This document shows, in pieces, positions 35,363 through 47,504 of a DNA stretch of 64,000 nucleotides. This DNA is from Holothuria scabra (lineage: Eukaryota; Echinodermata; Holothuroidea; Aspidochirotida; Holothuriidae): positions 34,227,884-34,291,883 of the forward strand of contig CM074200.1 of NCBI GenBank assembly GCA_037179385.1, written 5' to 3'. The notes below the pieces were generated by a model. The model was given only the letters and a program-made list of their open reading frames with translations. It ran no database searches and was not told the DNA's origin. How positions within the stretch are numbered: position 1 is the first letter of the stretch; each line of letters opens with the position of its first letter. Made by a program: the position numbers and the translations under genes.

Positions 35363-37795
35363 CCATATGAGCAGGGATGGACAGTGAAGTCTAGATCAGT
35401 GAGCTCTGTCAGAGCAACTTCTCATGGAAGGGAGTAAATCATTATTACAAAAGAAGAGATGAGAAATCTCTCCTAACTCCTGTACAAACCAAATATTTTA
35501 TCAGAATTGGCTATCGTCAATTTTGAGGGAAATTCGTATTAAAGTGATGATATCGACAGACTGTAGTTTAGACCTATAAAGAGGTTATAGTACTGCAATC
35601 GATTCCATTTGGGAAATTTTTTATCATGCGGCACCCATTAACCCACAAGGACCATTGTCTTTGAACCCCTTACTCTGGTATTATACTTGGTTTTGGTAGC
35701 ATTACCCCCTACACTTTTTTAATTTTAGACTTTAATATTTTGTTGTAGGCACAGTAGGCATAGTTTAGGGGAGAGTCATTTATTTAACTGGCCAGTATGG
35801 GCTGGGCACAGGAAATAAATTATTGACTTGGCAATAAATCCCCAGGTAGAAAAAGGACTCTGGCCTAAGGAAGTTAAAAATTTTCATTTAAAAAGACTTA
35901 GACCGTGCCTGTTTTCACTACCAACTCAACCAAGACTCTGCATGATCATTTGTTTCATAGTATTTCCCCTGCAGCTGTGAACTTCCCTAAGGTGCTCGTT
36001 GTAGAATATGCTCACAGTATTGCCTGCCTGTTGTGAGATGCAACTATATGGGATGAATTGAGATGGATGCAAACTATTTTAATCCATACTTTAACCTGAA
36101 GTGTCCTTGAAAGTAATTTCCTTATCTATCTGATTCTGTATTCTTAGCACATTTGTGATGGTGTGTAATAAAATCCCATGCAATTAGCTATTAAACCAAT
36201 TCAGCAGTCAACACACAACCTCATCAATTATTTCACTGAATAGTTATTTTTTGGGGAGGTTCTTGCAAGTCTAGTCAAACCACAATTTTTCCTTTCATCC
36301 TCAAGCCTTTAAGTACCTTACAGTTGGTGTAATTAACTGTCTCTTTTAAGTTTGTCAATCAACCAGTCTCATTGAAGGATTTGTCATCAGGTGTTTTTTT
36401 TTTTCTGACCAAAGGTTTTCAAATGTAAATAGGAAAACAAAGTTGTTATGGTATGCACTTTAAAAACCAGTGAACTTTCCAAGACAATAACTTGAAGTTA
36501 TTAGTTGTTCTTCCTCTAATTAGTCATGGTTGTGTGAACTACTTATTTTTCCTGATATTTTCATCAATAATCACAACAGGTTATTTTGTACTATTATTTG
36601 TAATTTAGTCTTGTGGTCCTATTATGCCCATACCCTTTGTAGCATAAGTCAGCGACCCTGAACAATACAGCCCCTGGTTTCAATGAATACTCTAAACTAG
36701 AAAGTTTAACTGTGGTTTTCAACCATGAAAACTGAAATGAGGATCTGAAGTAAGGTCAATGTCACAGCTCAGTGCTCATTGGTGCTGAATGAAGAAATCT
36801 TTGGGGAGGGGGGGGGGGGGTAGGGGAGAATATTTAAACTGTGTCAATGTACATGTACATGGAAATAAAAAGAGTTGGATTTTAAACACTGTAAGGAGAG
36901 AATGTTTCTTACTAGAGTTGAGTAATTGGTTTAAATTCAGGTAATGAATCATCAACAGGATTGTATCATGTAGTGTCAACTACATAGATGGTGAAGTTTA
37001 ATGCTTTTTCAAGTTCATGTTAAGTTCTCTCATATATGTTGTCTCTTTTGAAAGATTGGAAATACAGTGTCTGCAACCCCCAATCCACAGGGGACATGTG
37101 TCTCCCTTCTGGTTTCTGTAAAACTTCATGATTTTAAATGGCCTAGTCTTTATTCATTGGGTCTGTATTGTACATGTGTTAACTTGTAGTTTCTCTGAAG
37201 TCCCTCAGACCCTCTGGCAAAAGACCTATTTACTCCTGATGCTTCTAAAGGAAGCTGTGCCCTCAAAGGACACAATGCTAAATAGACCTAAAGCTTGTGA
37301 TACTATTTTATAATGGTTCTTCAATAAAGTTCTGTAATAGAACCTCTCTGGATAAACTAAGACCTTAGCTCAGCATCTTTCTATCATCAAGGCTCAGTGC
37401 CTCTTTATCATTTGGGTGTACAGTATGCTAATGATACCCTGGGATGGCTTGAGCTCTCTAGAAAAAACTAATTGTGTGACTGTCTGACCTTTTATACCAC
37501 TTTTGAGTATTTTGATGTGTTATTTTGAAAACAGGCTGCTTTTGTTAAGTGATCAGCACTATACTGTCTGTGAGTCTGGACTGGGAATTGAATAAAGAAT
37601 AGATTGGTGTTAAAAGTAGCTTGTTGGGTGGTATCAAAATGACACAAAATTGAGAAGTAAAGTAGTGTAACTGTTTGAGAAGTTTACAAGTGTTTGGGAA
37701 CAAACACACCATTGGCAAGGTTGAGAAGTCCTTTTCTATACCTTCAAATTTGAGTAGATTTGGCAGTTTTCTGCCAAGTTTAGTGAACTTGGACC

Positions 37796-38845
37796 TTTGG
37801 CAAGAGCAGTCACCCCAAACTTATTTTGAAGGAACAGCTAAATTTCACAAGTTTCTTCATATTTGCTTCAAAGTATTTTTCAATATATTTTAGGATATCA
37901 GCCTTCCCTTCCTGGCAGTTCTTGAGGCAAAACTTCAGTTCTTTCAATTTCATTTCATTCATAGACTGGTAGCTACAAATGTTTTTTTGCACAGAGCCAC
38001 AGAATCAAGTTTAGGGACTCCCTACTATGTACTTTTTATGAAGGCGAGCCAGAAACATTACAACATCTGTTTTGGACTTGTCCTTAAGTTATGCAATTTT
38101 GGCAAAGCACTTTACAGCTCTGTTTCAAAAACACACCTCTCGTTGATTATGAATTTTTGAAGTTTGGTTATCTGGATGACTTGAGGCATCCCTTAAACTT
38201 CTTTTTGTTGAATGCTAAATATTACATTTTTAGTTGTAAATTTGAGAATATTAAACCTGATGCTAGAATTTTTCATAAAATATTCAGATTTCTATTAAAT
38301 GTTGAGCTTCATATTGCTAGCAAAAATAAAAATGAGGTGAGAGCCCTGTATTTTGAGGATATATTTCAATAATTAATTGTTTTGCTAAAGTTAAGCTTTG
38401 AATGTTCTTACAATGATTATGAGATGTTTGCATGTATATATTGTATATATTATTGATGTATGTAATTTCTGCAAGTTATTTGTACTTATTCTCTATGATT
38501 TCACAATGTATTTTCAGCCTTAGCAGAAGTAAGAAAAGAACGTCTGGTTTTCCGATCTTAAGTTTATAAGCTAATTTGCAAAAACAAGTGTAACACCAAT
38601 TGTTATTTTTGTATTAAAGATTGTACATTTGTTACAAAATTTGATTTAGCTCAATAAATGAGATGGAAAAAAAAAAAAAAATATTTTAGGATATCAATAT
38701 GGCATATCCATGGTAAAGCTAGTAGTTACTTGTAATAAATTTCTCATTTGAGATGAAAAAGTATTGTCACATGACTCTCAAGAGCCAATCATGAAATGTG
38801 ATGGTATAGACGAATCCAATTAGCGCTTTTTTTAGTGACTGTAGG
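37796..38845 (-). mobile_element. TTAA MITE family A copy, interrupted by a LINE
   Basis: The left part (GGCAAGAGCAGTCACCCCAA to TTTTAGGATATCA, to 37900) and right part (38681 to about 38845, with CACATGACTCTCAAGAGCCA) together reconstruct the reverse orientation of family A, as seen uninterrupted at 41460-41715. The 780 bp in between is the LINE at 37901-38680. The outer right end is diverged. Confidence 0.7.
37901..38680 (+). mobile_element. 5'-truncated L1-like LINE with poly(A) and 16-bp TSD
   Basis: ATATTTTAGGATATCA is duplicated exactly at 37885-37900 and 38681-38696, and the insert ends with AATAAATGAGATGG plus ~15 A. The reading frame upstream of 38094 contains RDSLLCTFYEGEPETLQHLF then WTCP, one stop, and VMQFW. 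The ORF then runs to a stop at 38370-38372. The C-x-F...ET-x-HLFW-x-C-P...FW pattern is the C-terminal zinc-binding region of L1/Tx1-type ORF2. The exact duplication and single in-frame stop point to a fairly young insertion. Confidence 0.88.
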
Positions 38846-38849
38846 CCGC

Positions 38850-39065
38850 CATTATTGGGGTCCATCAGCCTAAAACCATCTTCATTTATTGTTTACATGA
38901 ATTTCAAATCCTCATATTTAGTGAAATTGGAGAATTTAAGCTACAAATTAGTGTACAACCATCCATGATAGAGGTAAGCAAGGAAATTGAAAAATTTAAA
39001 GGTGACAGACCCCAGTTATGGCAGACTGAATCTAGACAATCATTTGCTGTTTAGATTCGTGTATA
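38850..39065. repeat. Dispersed repeat (family C)
   Basis: TTGGGGTCCATCAGCCT, then GTTTACATGAATTTCAAATC, AGTGTACAACCATCCATGAT and CCCCAGTTATGGCAGACTGA recur in order at 61798-62010 and partly at 17090-17195. It is non-coding and its boundaries with the adjoining MITE copy are unclear. Confidence 0.6.
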
Positions 39066-39201
39066 CTATTCTACCATAGTTCAAGTTGTAGGGACTGCCC
39101 TTTCCTTTTAAACATTTCACACTGATCATACTCTGTCACTGGTAAGGGACTGTATGCATTGGATTTGATGGGAGTAATTGTTCTGTGTTGATGAAATCAT
39201 G

Positions 39202-39466
39202 GAACCCTTTACCCTTTACCATTGTGCTCCAATGTGGACATATTTGCGCGCCTCGGGAGTGGGGGGAAAAGCTGACGTAGCACACCCCTCATCAGCTTCC
39301 ATAGGCTATTGACCCTGTGACCTTAAACTATTGTCTCTCTCGTTGCTGTGGCCAAATTTTGGGGTAGCTACTTGCAGTTTCGAGCTCTGTGTGAAACAGT
39401 AAAGATGGGTGACAGCTGCGCTCTCCGTCTGGGTCTAAAAGGACCCAAACAACGGTAAAGGGTTAA
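39202..39466. mobile_element. piggyBac-like MITE (TTAACCC ends), copy 1
   Basis: The left end AACCCTTTACC and right end GGTAAAGGGTTAA are inverted repeats. The interior (TCTCTCTCGTTGCTGTGGCC, GGGTAGCTACTTGCAGTTTC, AAACAGTAAAGATGGGTGAC) is shared with 52655-52913. TTAA plus CCCTTT termini are typical for piggyBac-type elements. The left TTAA is mutated here (GGAA). Confidence 0.7.
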
Positions 39467-39968
39467 ACTGGCTGCCACCAAGCAGTTTCCAACCGTGGAT
39501 TTTTTTAAAAAAGCCCACAAGTGGGTAAAACCCTGTTGAAAAATGGCAGAGACGACAAATAGATTTACTTGACTTTTGAAATCCAACAGCTTGGACTCTT
39601 AATTTTAAGGAAAACCTAGCTATGGAGACCATTAAAGTACAGGAGGTTGGACACAAAATTTTGAAGGCTATTGTATGGAGGGAATGAACATAAATGTATG
39701 AAAGTTTAACTTAATAGCACAGCTACCACACTCCCTTGTGGGTCTTTTATACTACTTCTTTGTAACCTGAATTTTTGAACAGAAATTTTGATACATACAC
39801 ACTACAGAATACGTCATTATGTTATTAGTACAAACTAAACCTCTGCATCCTGCTAGCTGCTTGAGTTAATCATGTTTTTCTGACATTAGTGAGTCATATC
39901 ATTTAATACAATATTTGATAAGAAAACCATTTCAAAACAGTGAATCTGTAATTTTAATTTTTGTTCAG

Positions 39969-40089
39969 GATCTTGCAGATAAAATGCCAGCCTCCATTTC
40001 AGACTTTATCCAAAGAGTGCAGAGCAGAGCTGATGATTTCCAAAAGGAATTATCTGAGTGTGATTCTCTTCTGTCAGGAGTGGTGACAG
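39969..40089 (+). CDS. LRRIQ1: LRRIQ1-like coding exon 2 (residues 51-90 and first base of 91)
   Basis: The acceptor TTTTTGTTCAG precedes GATCTTGCAGAT, and the donor is ACAG|GTATGT in phase 1. It encodes DLADKMPASISDFIQRVQSR and a following helical, acidic stretch ending LLSGVVT. The short P-x-S-(I/V)-x-x-x-I motif resembles the equivalent segment of vertebrate LRRIQ1 as I remember it. Confidence 0.75.
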
Positions 40090-41459
40090 GTATGTAAGAT
40101 ATTTATGCCATTAAGTAGTGTGTGAAATAAAAGGATGGGGACCAATAGGGGTGGGGCTGGGTGTGGGATTCTCTAACTTTTTGAGCTTTTAAAGTGGCTC
40201 ATTGAGTTGGTTCATGAAATTCCACAAATTTTTCCAAACCTGTTAAGTTTTCTTCACATACCAATGACAAATGTCTATCTTAGACAATCCCCATATCCTA
40301 CAAACAAATAACTGTTTTATGTGTGAGTACTCAACGGTTCAATTCAGTTTTCAAAAATTTGTGACCAGACACTTTTTCAAATTGTGCACAAAACGGTTAC
40401 AAGTCAGGACATTACAAAATTCAAAATTTTAGCTTTCCCCCTAACTATTGGGTATGCAAGCTGACTTATTATGCTGTCTATAAGCATTGTCATGTTGTAG
40501 TGACCATTTATCAATATCAACTCAATGAGCCCCTTTAAGACTATAGATTTAGGATTATCCATATAGTTTGTTATTTATGCAGTTGGTAGTTGCCCTTGAT
40601 TTATGTACAAACCAGCACAAGTACTATTCTGATTGGTCCATAATAAGTTACAAAGTCAGGTGTGTTATGAGTCAAGCTCATATGGTACACAGTTGTATGT
40701 CAAAGGTGCCTTGAGGAATTAAAGCTCTCTACAGGCTTCTGCAGCTCTTTCTTATACTTCTGTTTAACATTAGACAGGAATCTAAATTGAATGAGGGAGC
40801 ATCATTAATTGATAGTTTTGCTTTCCCTCAAGCAAAAATGTATTTGATGAGGGTCTACCTTCAATGTATGTTTCTACCAGGGAGTTGTCACTCCCTGTTT
40901 ATTCACAGTGAGAAGTTTTAAACAGTTTTGTGAAGGTCAAGAAGTACCAGTAACTTTGTTGGGAGAGTTGAAACTTGTCTGAGATGTGAACATTTGCCAT
41001 GATTTATGAACAAAAATACTTAAAAGAGTACAGTAGGAACCCTTTCCTCTAGTAGTACCTCATGAATGATGAAAAAAAAAATACTTTCAGATACCAAAAT
41101 TTGATTGGCAGTTTACTTTCGATGTTGCACCTTATAATCCCCTTCTTCCAAAGTCAAGTAATCCTGATACAAAGGCCATTGTCCAAAATACTGCTTTAGA
41201 GATAACTGTACAGCAGGTAAATGTGAAATGTGTCTCATGGTTTTATTTCCAGCAATTAAGCATGCATTCCTTGGTTACACATTCCATTTTCATTCTTATT
41301 TCTTTATAAACTAAGGAAATATATTAATTTCAAAACCACTATGGGCCTAAAGTTCAATTGATAGTGAAAATTTAAAAAAAAAATTGAGATTGTTTGTAGA
41401 AAAGAGGCTACATTGTGTTAAATAAGTATAATTGAGATAGTAGTTCACTGTGCCCCTCT

Positions 41460-41715
41460 ATAGGGCAAGGACAGTCGCCCCAAACTACCTTTGAAGCAAC
41501 AGCTAAATTTCAGATTTTCTTCTTATTTTCCTTCAAAGTATCCTTCATAATGTTTTAGGACTTCAGTATTGCATATTAAAGGTTAGCCAAGCAGTAACTC
41601 CTAGTAAGTTCACAATTGAGAAGAAAAAGTATAATCACATGACTCTTAAGAGCCAATCAGGACAATCTATTACACTAAACCAAGTCAGAGTGATGACATT
41701 TCTCCCTTTTAAAAG
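41460..41715 (-). mobile_element. TTAA MITE family A, reverse copy (coding intron 2)
   Basis: AGGGCAAGGACAGTCGCCCC, AAGCAACAGCTAAATTTCAG, TGTTTTAGGACTTCAGTATT and CACATGACTCTTAAGAGCCA match family A in reverse orientation. This copy shows the uninterrupted site into which the LINE at 37901 inserted in its sibling. The right end is poorly conserved. Confidence 0.65.
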
Positions 41716-42639
41716 ATAAATCTGATCATTCAAGATGAAATTCACTCTCCTTTAACAATGAAGACTTTGTTACACCATGGGCTTTCAGTAAGCTCCATGG
41801 TTAGACCAATGGGTAATGTGTACCCTATATGGCACCCTTAAAACTCTTTCAGATGTATTGGATGACAAGAATAAAATGTCTAGTTGCTTCCTAATCCCTC
41901 AAATCCTTCTCAGCTCTAGAAAAATTTCAGGAACCAGACAATCAAAAGCTTAACTGTTGACAAAATATCTAGTTTCTAAGCAGGATCAGGATTATTTCTC
42001 TTTCATATCTTTTTCTTACCATGAAGACACTATAGCAGAACATTTGTTGAGCCTTAATAAGCTGTTTTTTTTGTTGTCATTCAAAATGTTCATCCTGTGA
42101 GAAGTTGATAAAATATGGTGATACAAATACTCTTGTAATGCTCTTACAGTAAAAAAAAATGTGAAAGAGGATTTTAGTTGTTTTGCTTGGATGACTAAAT
42201 TACTTATGGATAAAATACCCTGAGTAGTAATTCTGAGGAAGTTGAGCTTTTTATTGTAAAGAATCCAGGCTTTGCAGCATAAGAAAAATTTTAGGCATGT
42301 GAATATCATCCTGATGAAGGGTTTTAGAGAGAAGGTACTCTGCTTCCCTTTGAAAGATTTTTGAGGTAGTAAGTGATGCTTCCTCAAATTGTAGTTTTTG
42401 TTTATCACATTTTGTACTGGAATGAAATACCTTGGCATTTGACCATATTTTCATAAAAGAGTCTATCAAAATTTAACTGGGAGAATTCTTTACTGTTGTA
42501 TTGGAGGTCTTTATTCTGGGTAAGCAAGTTCCTTTGAGGCTATGATGTGTGTGTGATAGTAATACTGAACAGTATGTAAGCATGTGAGAAGCATGAAATG
42601 TGTCCCAGGGTTAAATTCCAGTTTCAGTATACATATAGC

Positions 42640-42905
42640 AAAACTCTCAATTGGTACAGCTCTTTGATTGGCATCACATTCAAACAATGCATCATAGCTA
42701 AATTACACAGCATGGGCACTGAGAGTGTATTGATTACACATTATGGACTTGTGTGGCCACTGGGACAAGCCATGAAGCAATAAACTAGGATTGTGTCTGG
42801 ATAAAGATGAGTTTTAGATAAATGTGGGAGGGGCTAGAAGTAAGTAGGTTGGGAGAATCGGAACTGTGTGGGATGATGAAAATATGCCTTTAACCCTGGG
42901 GTGGG
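42640..42905. repeat. Dispersed repeat (family D), copy 1
   Basis: Blocks TACAGCTCTTTGATTGGCAT, TGATTACACATTATGG, GAAGCAATAAACTAGGATTG and GGGAGAATCGGAACTGT recur in the same order at 55550-55815. Identity is moderate. Non-coding. The ORF at 42909-43361 begins just after it and has no recognised domain. Confidence 0.55.
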
Positions 42906-43439
42906 ACCATGGAGCTACCAGGTTCATTACAGATGCATGGTCTTGTTTGTTATAGCTCAATGTATGACATACACACCGTGCTTGTGTATAGACCTTATGC
43001 ATACAGTATGATGTCACAGAGCAAAAGGTACACCCACATCGGAGAGGAAACCATCTCCGAAAAATGCAGACAGCTGAGTTGTCAAATAGCCCAATACAAG
43101 CATAGTCTGCTACACATGCAGGGGGAATTCAAATGGGTGCTGCCACATGTTCAATTGTTTCGCCCCCAAGACAGACATCAGTGTATTGTCAATGCAAATG
43201 TCTATTGTTTAGTCTTAGATTTCTATTTCTGGTCAACTACTGTATATGTCACCAATCACTTGGGGCTACACACAGGAATGAAGTTTAAAATTAAATTGTC
43301 CCAATTTTCCAGACAGGATTTATTTACAGAATGTAACAAAAATTGGCAAGAGGCACTGTAGGATTTTACTAGCATGAAGTTGTAATAAATCAATGCATAA
43401 ATTTTGAAATCAGTGTATTATCTAATTTTTTGGTTTCAG

Positions 43440-43537
43440 CCAAGGAAGATGAAAGAGAAGAATTCTTTTACCAATCAAAAGCTCTGAAAGAGTTTGCATT
43501 CCAGATAGGAGAAGATCCTGAAGAATTAAGAGACAGA
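43440..43537 (+). CDS. LRRIQ1: LRRIQ1-like coding exon 3 (residues 91-123)
   Basis: The acceptor TTTTTGGTTTCAG and donor AGA|GTAAGT are both strong. Phase 1 in, phase 0 out. It encodes a split Ala, then KEDEREEFFYQSKALKEFAF and QIGEDPEELRDR, a charged helical segment. It joins exons 2 and 4 without breaking frame. Confidence 0.75.
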
Positions 43538-44111
43538 GTAAGTAAGATACCTCAAAGTTTTTTATAACAGAGAAAGGTTACCAAGCAAAAATGAGTGTCG
43601 CATGAAAATTGTCTCACACAGAGTGCTTGTAATGAATTGCAACATTGGCAGTTTGGTAATTTTGATGTCATTCCCAGAAACCTACAGAAAGCGGCTATGA
43701 AGGAGTGACGGTTTATTTTTGAGGATGCATACTGATTGGTGTGTTGGGATGTTTTTCAGATAATATAAGAAAAAGAGATACTTGTTTTATAAAGTCGTAA
43801 ATATAGAAATTATGAAGTCCTAGATTTTTGGCCAATTTAATTCAGAGTAGTGCAATTATCAGGTGAAGGACAGGCATTGTTATTCCAGATTGACCCCTTG
43901 TGGTTGCATTTATAATTATACATACATTTTTATACATGTAATCAATTAAATCCATATGGGTGATAATGTTGGTACTCATCATGTAACAGTTTTGATTGAA
44001 ATTTTGTGAGTACAAGGCTAAACTAACCAACTGTCGATAAAACCTCATCAAGACAATACTACTTTGTAATATCCACAACCCTTGCTGATATTACTTTGTT
44101 TTCCATCCCAG

Positions 44112-44313
44112 GTCATCCAAGAACTTGCTGAAGAGGATGAAGAAGACAGTAAACTCCTTCCTATAGATGGTCAAGGGGTCAAGGTGTTGGCTTTGGAAGG
44201 TCCACTGTTTGAAGAACAGAATGAGTTTTCTCAAGATTCTCCCCTGCCAGCATTAGAAGGTCCACACACTGATGATGATGGACAAGCAGAGGGGAGAGAA
44301 GTTGTTTTTGCAG
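44112..44313 (+). CDS. LRRIQ1: LRRIQ1-like coding exon 4 (residues 124-190 and first base of 191)
   Basis: The acceptor TTTTCCATCCCAG is good, and the donor GCAG|GTATCA is weaker. It encodes VIQELAEEDEEDSKLLPIDG and continues with a proline- and acid-rich linker in which ALEGP occurs twice about 20 residues apart. The low-complexity acidic composition suggests disorder. Phase 0 in, phase 1 out. Confidence 0.75.
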
Positions 44314-44759
44314 GTATCACATTCCATCTATTCATATTATGTGATGGATTTGTGTTGTACCTTGGACCTTCAAATTGCCCCACATCAAACTGAGGGCCGG
44401 GGTGTTTATCCAGCTTGATCTTCTCTCCTGGTCAAAGCAAGACTGACCATGAGTGGTCTACAGTTTCCTTATCTGAACCAGCTTTGCAAAGAAACCAATT
44501 TGATGTAAATTTTTTGTTTGGATAGCCTATCAATATGAAATTTTTGTTTACAAGCTATAGTGTTAATCCTCTGTCTCTGGTCTCTGACCATCTTGTTAAA
44601 ATGTTGCTCTTTAAGGCCAGATTTATTGCTTTTGGCACGACTGTGTTTTTAGCTGGTCTAACAAAGTGTGGATAGTGCCTATGTGAAACTGTGGGTTAAA
44701 AATGTTGCTCTCACTTCAAAAGCTTTCGACACCTGTAATTGCTGGTCTAGTTTTAAATT

Positions 44760-44843
44760 ATGAAAATCCTTTGAGGAGAAAAAGAAAGAAAATTTTGCTG
44801 TTGCTTCAAAAGAAGTTTGGGGTGACTTCTCTTGCCCTTTAAA
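44760..44843 (+). mobile_element. TTAA MITE family A, 3' fragment (coding intron 4)
   Basis: GCTGTTGCTTCAAAAGAAGT, then TTGGGGTGACTTCTCTTGCC, then CTTTAAA matches the right end of family A (compare 35321-35362). The left part is deleted or too diverged to see. Confidence 0.55.
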
Positions 44844-45067
44844 ATTACAAAAAGCAGCAATACCATCATTTAAAGTGCAGTACTACACAATCACTAGGGG
44901 TGAAGTGTTATGTGCTGGTTAACTCAAGAGGAGTTAAAGGGATGTAGGAAGTGTAGACCATGATTGTGTTCAAAATGAATTAAAAAACAGAACAGGTCAT
45001 TACATCAGAAGAATTGACTCACTGCAGCACTTTCTGCTCTGATTTTCATTTTTATGATACTCAGCAC

Positions 45068-45457
45068 TAGGGTTGGGCATTACCTTGAAAATATCGGTAC
45101 CAGTATTGTAAAACACAGAGAACCAGTATTGAGGCAGTACCGGTTCTCAACCTTCAGGTAGGGAAGTCGGGTGAGAAGGAATCTAAGCCACGCATGGCCT
45201 CCATCTTATTCTGCACATTAATGCATCTGGGTGTTTGATTGGGTTATAACCATGCAGGAACCTCTACTCTATATGTTTGATTAAATATTTTAATCATCCA
45301 CACATCCTAACAGTTATTTTCGTCAGCGAATATAAATGAGTACCAGTATTTTTTTCAAGTACCGGTATTTTGTCAACAACCGGTGTTAGTAACACACTAA
45401 GTATCTTTGGTATTTTCTTTTTCTGTACCTCTAGTACCAGTATACCACCCAACCCTA
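45068..45457 (+). mobile_element. hAT-type MITE 'TAGGGTTGGG', complete copy (coding intron 4)
   Basis: The termini TAGGGTTGGGCATTACC and GGTATACCACCCAACCCTA-like are inverted repeats. The flanks CTCAGCAC (45060-45067) and GTCAGCAC (45458-45465) match at 7 of 8. Many GGTACC/ACCGGT words cluster near both ends, as subterminal motifs do. The 98-codon ORF crossing its right edge is fortuitous. Confidence 0.8.
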
Positions 45458-45909
45458 GTCAGCACATCAGTATATTGCCTCAGATTTTTCTAAATCAGAC
45501 TGCCATATACTTTGAATCACCACATTACACCATATTGCAGCTTTGTTGTACTGCAGGTAGTATGAAAGCTTTAACTGCTTATAACTTTGTGGCTTCAATC
45601 TGTCCAGATTATGTCCCTTTAATACAGAGTGACTTAACTGTAGGATTTGTTAAAGCAATCTGTTAAAGAAACTTGAATTGATACTGTTGACTGTGGTGTC
45701 CTCTATAGAAGCATTTGTGATTGATGGTTTTACATGACACAAAAAAATGATAATCACTGTCAGAAATTAAGTTCATGAGGTAAGAATAAGTGACCTATCA
45801 ATTAATGGTACTTTAAGGGCCATATATGAAGTAAGAAAGTGTGACATAAAGGTATGTTGCTAGCATTCCGCTATCACTAAAGAAAGAATTCGCTCTTTTT
45901 GTATGGAAG

Positions 45910-46142
45910 CAGAAAAGAGTTTACAAGTTTATGCAGAACCTGTTCAGCAATTTGAAGGCGTAGCTCGCAAGAAGGTGAAGGAATTTGAAGACAGATATGA
46001 CACCCAGTTACAAGAGTATAGGAAAGACTATGAGGAAGGTCAAAGGTCAACGATCAGAAGAGAGAAGGAGGCAGAAGAGGACAGGGCTCGGCGGAGGAGA
46101 GAAAATGACGAAGAACAGAGACAGTTGGCCCAAGAACGAATG
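45910..46142 (+). CDS. LRRIQ1: LRRIQ1-like coding exon 5 (residues 191/192-267)
   Basis: Two acceptors lie 3 bp apart in GGAAGCAG: AG at 45908-45909 (exon starts 45910) and AG at 45911-45912 (exon starts 45913). Both keep the frame and differ by one Ala codon, so either may be used. The donor ATG|GTAAGT is strong. The exon encodes EKSLQVYAEPVQQFEGVARK and a long Glu/Arg/Lys-rich helix ending RQLAQERM, a probable coiled coil. Confidence 0.8.
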
Positions 46143-46979
46143 GTAAGTCACAGTAAGGATGTAGGTTACTCATTCTCTATTCTCTATTGAGTGAGGCAGC
46201 AAATGAAGAGAAGTGTTGAAAAAAGCTTTAGGAGCAACTCTTTGAGGACTGAACTCTTTTCCATAACCATGCAGTGCTCTTTCTCTCAGGGAGAGTTACT
46301 TTTTAGTGTCCGACCCCATACCTTTTAGCAAGGCATTTAACTGTTCAATCTACCTGACAGAAAAGTATTGTCCTGATTTAGTCAACTTTCTGACATCTGA
46401 GAAGGGCAGCTTCCTCTCCCCCCCCCCCCCCCCCCCCACCTGTAGGGCCATTTTCTTTCCTCCCCAACCTACCTCTTTCCTCTTCCAATATGTTAGAGTG
46501 AGTATGAACTGAAGGAAATAAAAAGTGCAGTTTTTACTATGAGTTTGATGCAACAATGTTTTATGCTGCCATAGGCTAACATTTGCATAAGTTTCGCATT
46601 GCAGTGGCATAGGCCATGATATTGTTGGCATTAGCTATGTTCTAGACATTTAAGCATGTACCATCCTGTGAAGTTTGTAGGCTAACTGTAATTCTGTAAT
46701 GAGGACCATGAGTGCCTGAATGATTTATGATTTCATAGCAATTCACATACAGATAAAGGTGATGATTACATACTTGTTGAATTGTCTATTCCCAAGGTTT
46801 CCTAATGACAAAAGCATTTGTATTCATAAGTTATAATTAACTGTGACTGAAAACAGTCTTGAAATTAAATACTTTTTTGCTTTTACTTGTCATACTTTTG
46901 ACCAAGGTAAGTTTATAAATCATAACCCAATAAAATTACCTTTTAAAGTTGTTTTGTTTTCTTTTGTTTTTTTTAACAG

Positions 46980-47054
46980 ATATATCAATCTCAGATTCAA
47001 GAAAAGTTGGATGAGCTTGAGAAAAATACCAAGGAATCTTTAGAAAATTATGAG
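46980..47054 (+). CDS. LRRIQ1: LRRIQ1-like coding exon 6 (residues 268-292)
   Basis: The acceptor has a very long pyrimidine tract ending TTTTTTTTAACAG. The donor is GAG|GTTTGT. It encodes 25 residues, IYQSQIQEKLDELEKNTKES then LENYE, continuing the coiled coil of exon 5. Both boundaries are phase 0, so this 75-nt exon could be skipped without a frameshift. Confidence 0.78.
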
Positions 47055-47504
47055 GTTTGTTAAGCAGGAGTGAAACATTGGTCAAAATGATTTCAAATAA
47101 TTGGAAGCTTTTTTTTACAGCTTTTTCCAAAGTGAATGAATAGTCAGCTCTATCATTGATTGCTTCTAAACTTGTCTCTTTTACAGTACAGTGCTTCATA
47201 AGTTCAATAGAACTGAAGTAAATATGAAGGAAAATGGTCAGCCAGAGATTTAACTGTAACTATTTCAAAAGGTCAGGGTATGGGATCTTAAGTGCCAATC
47301 TTGGACAAATCACTGGTTGTTTATAGAAAAATTAATCTTGTGTATCACATTTAGGGATTGACAGACAGTTTACTTTTCTGTGAAACCAAATAAATATTTG
47401 GTGAGCATGTTCAATTTTATTTTCTTTTTATTATGTCTTGTACTGGTTCACTATTTGGCAAAGTCTCTTTAAAAGCATGTGTCATATTATGTGAACATCT
47501 TTAT

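Noticed and set aside
42909..43361. 150-codon ORF in coding intron 2
   Set aside because: No recognisable domain or splice-site support, and its start abuts a dispersed repeat. Probably chance.
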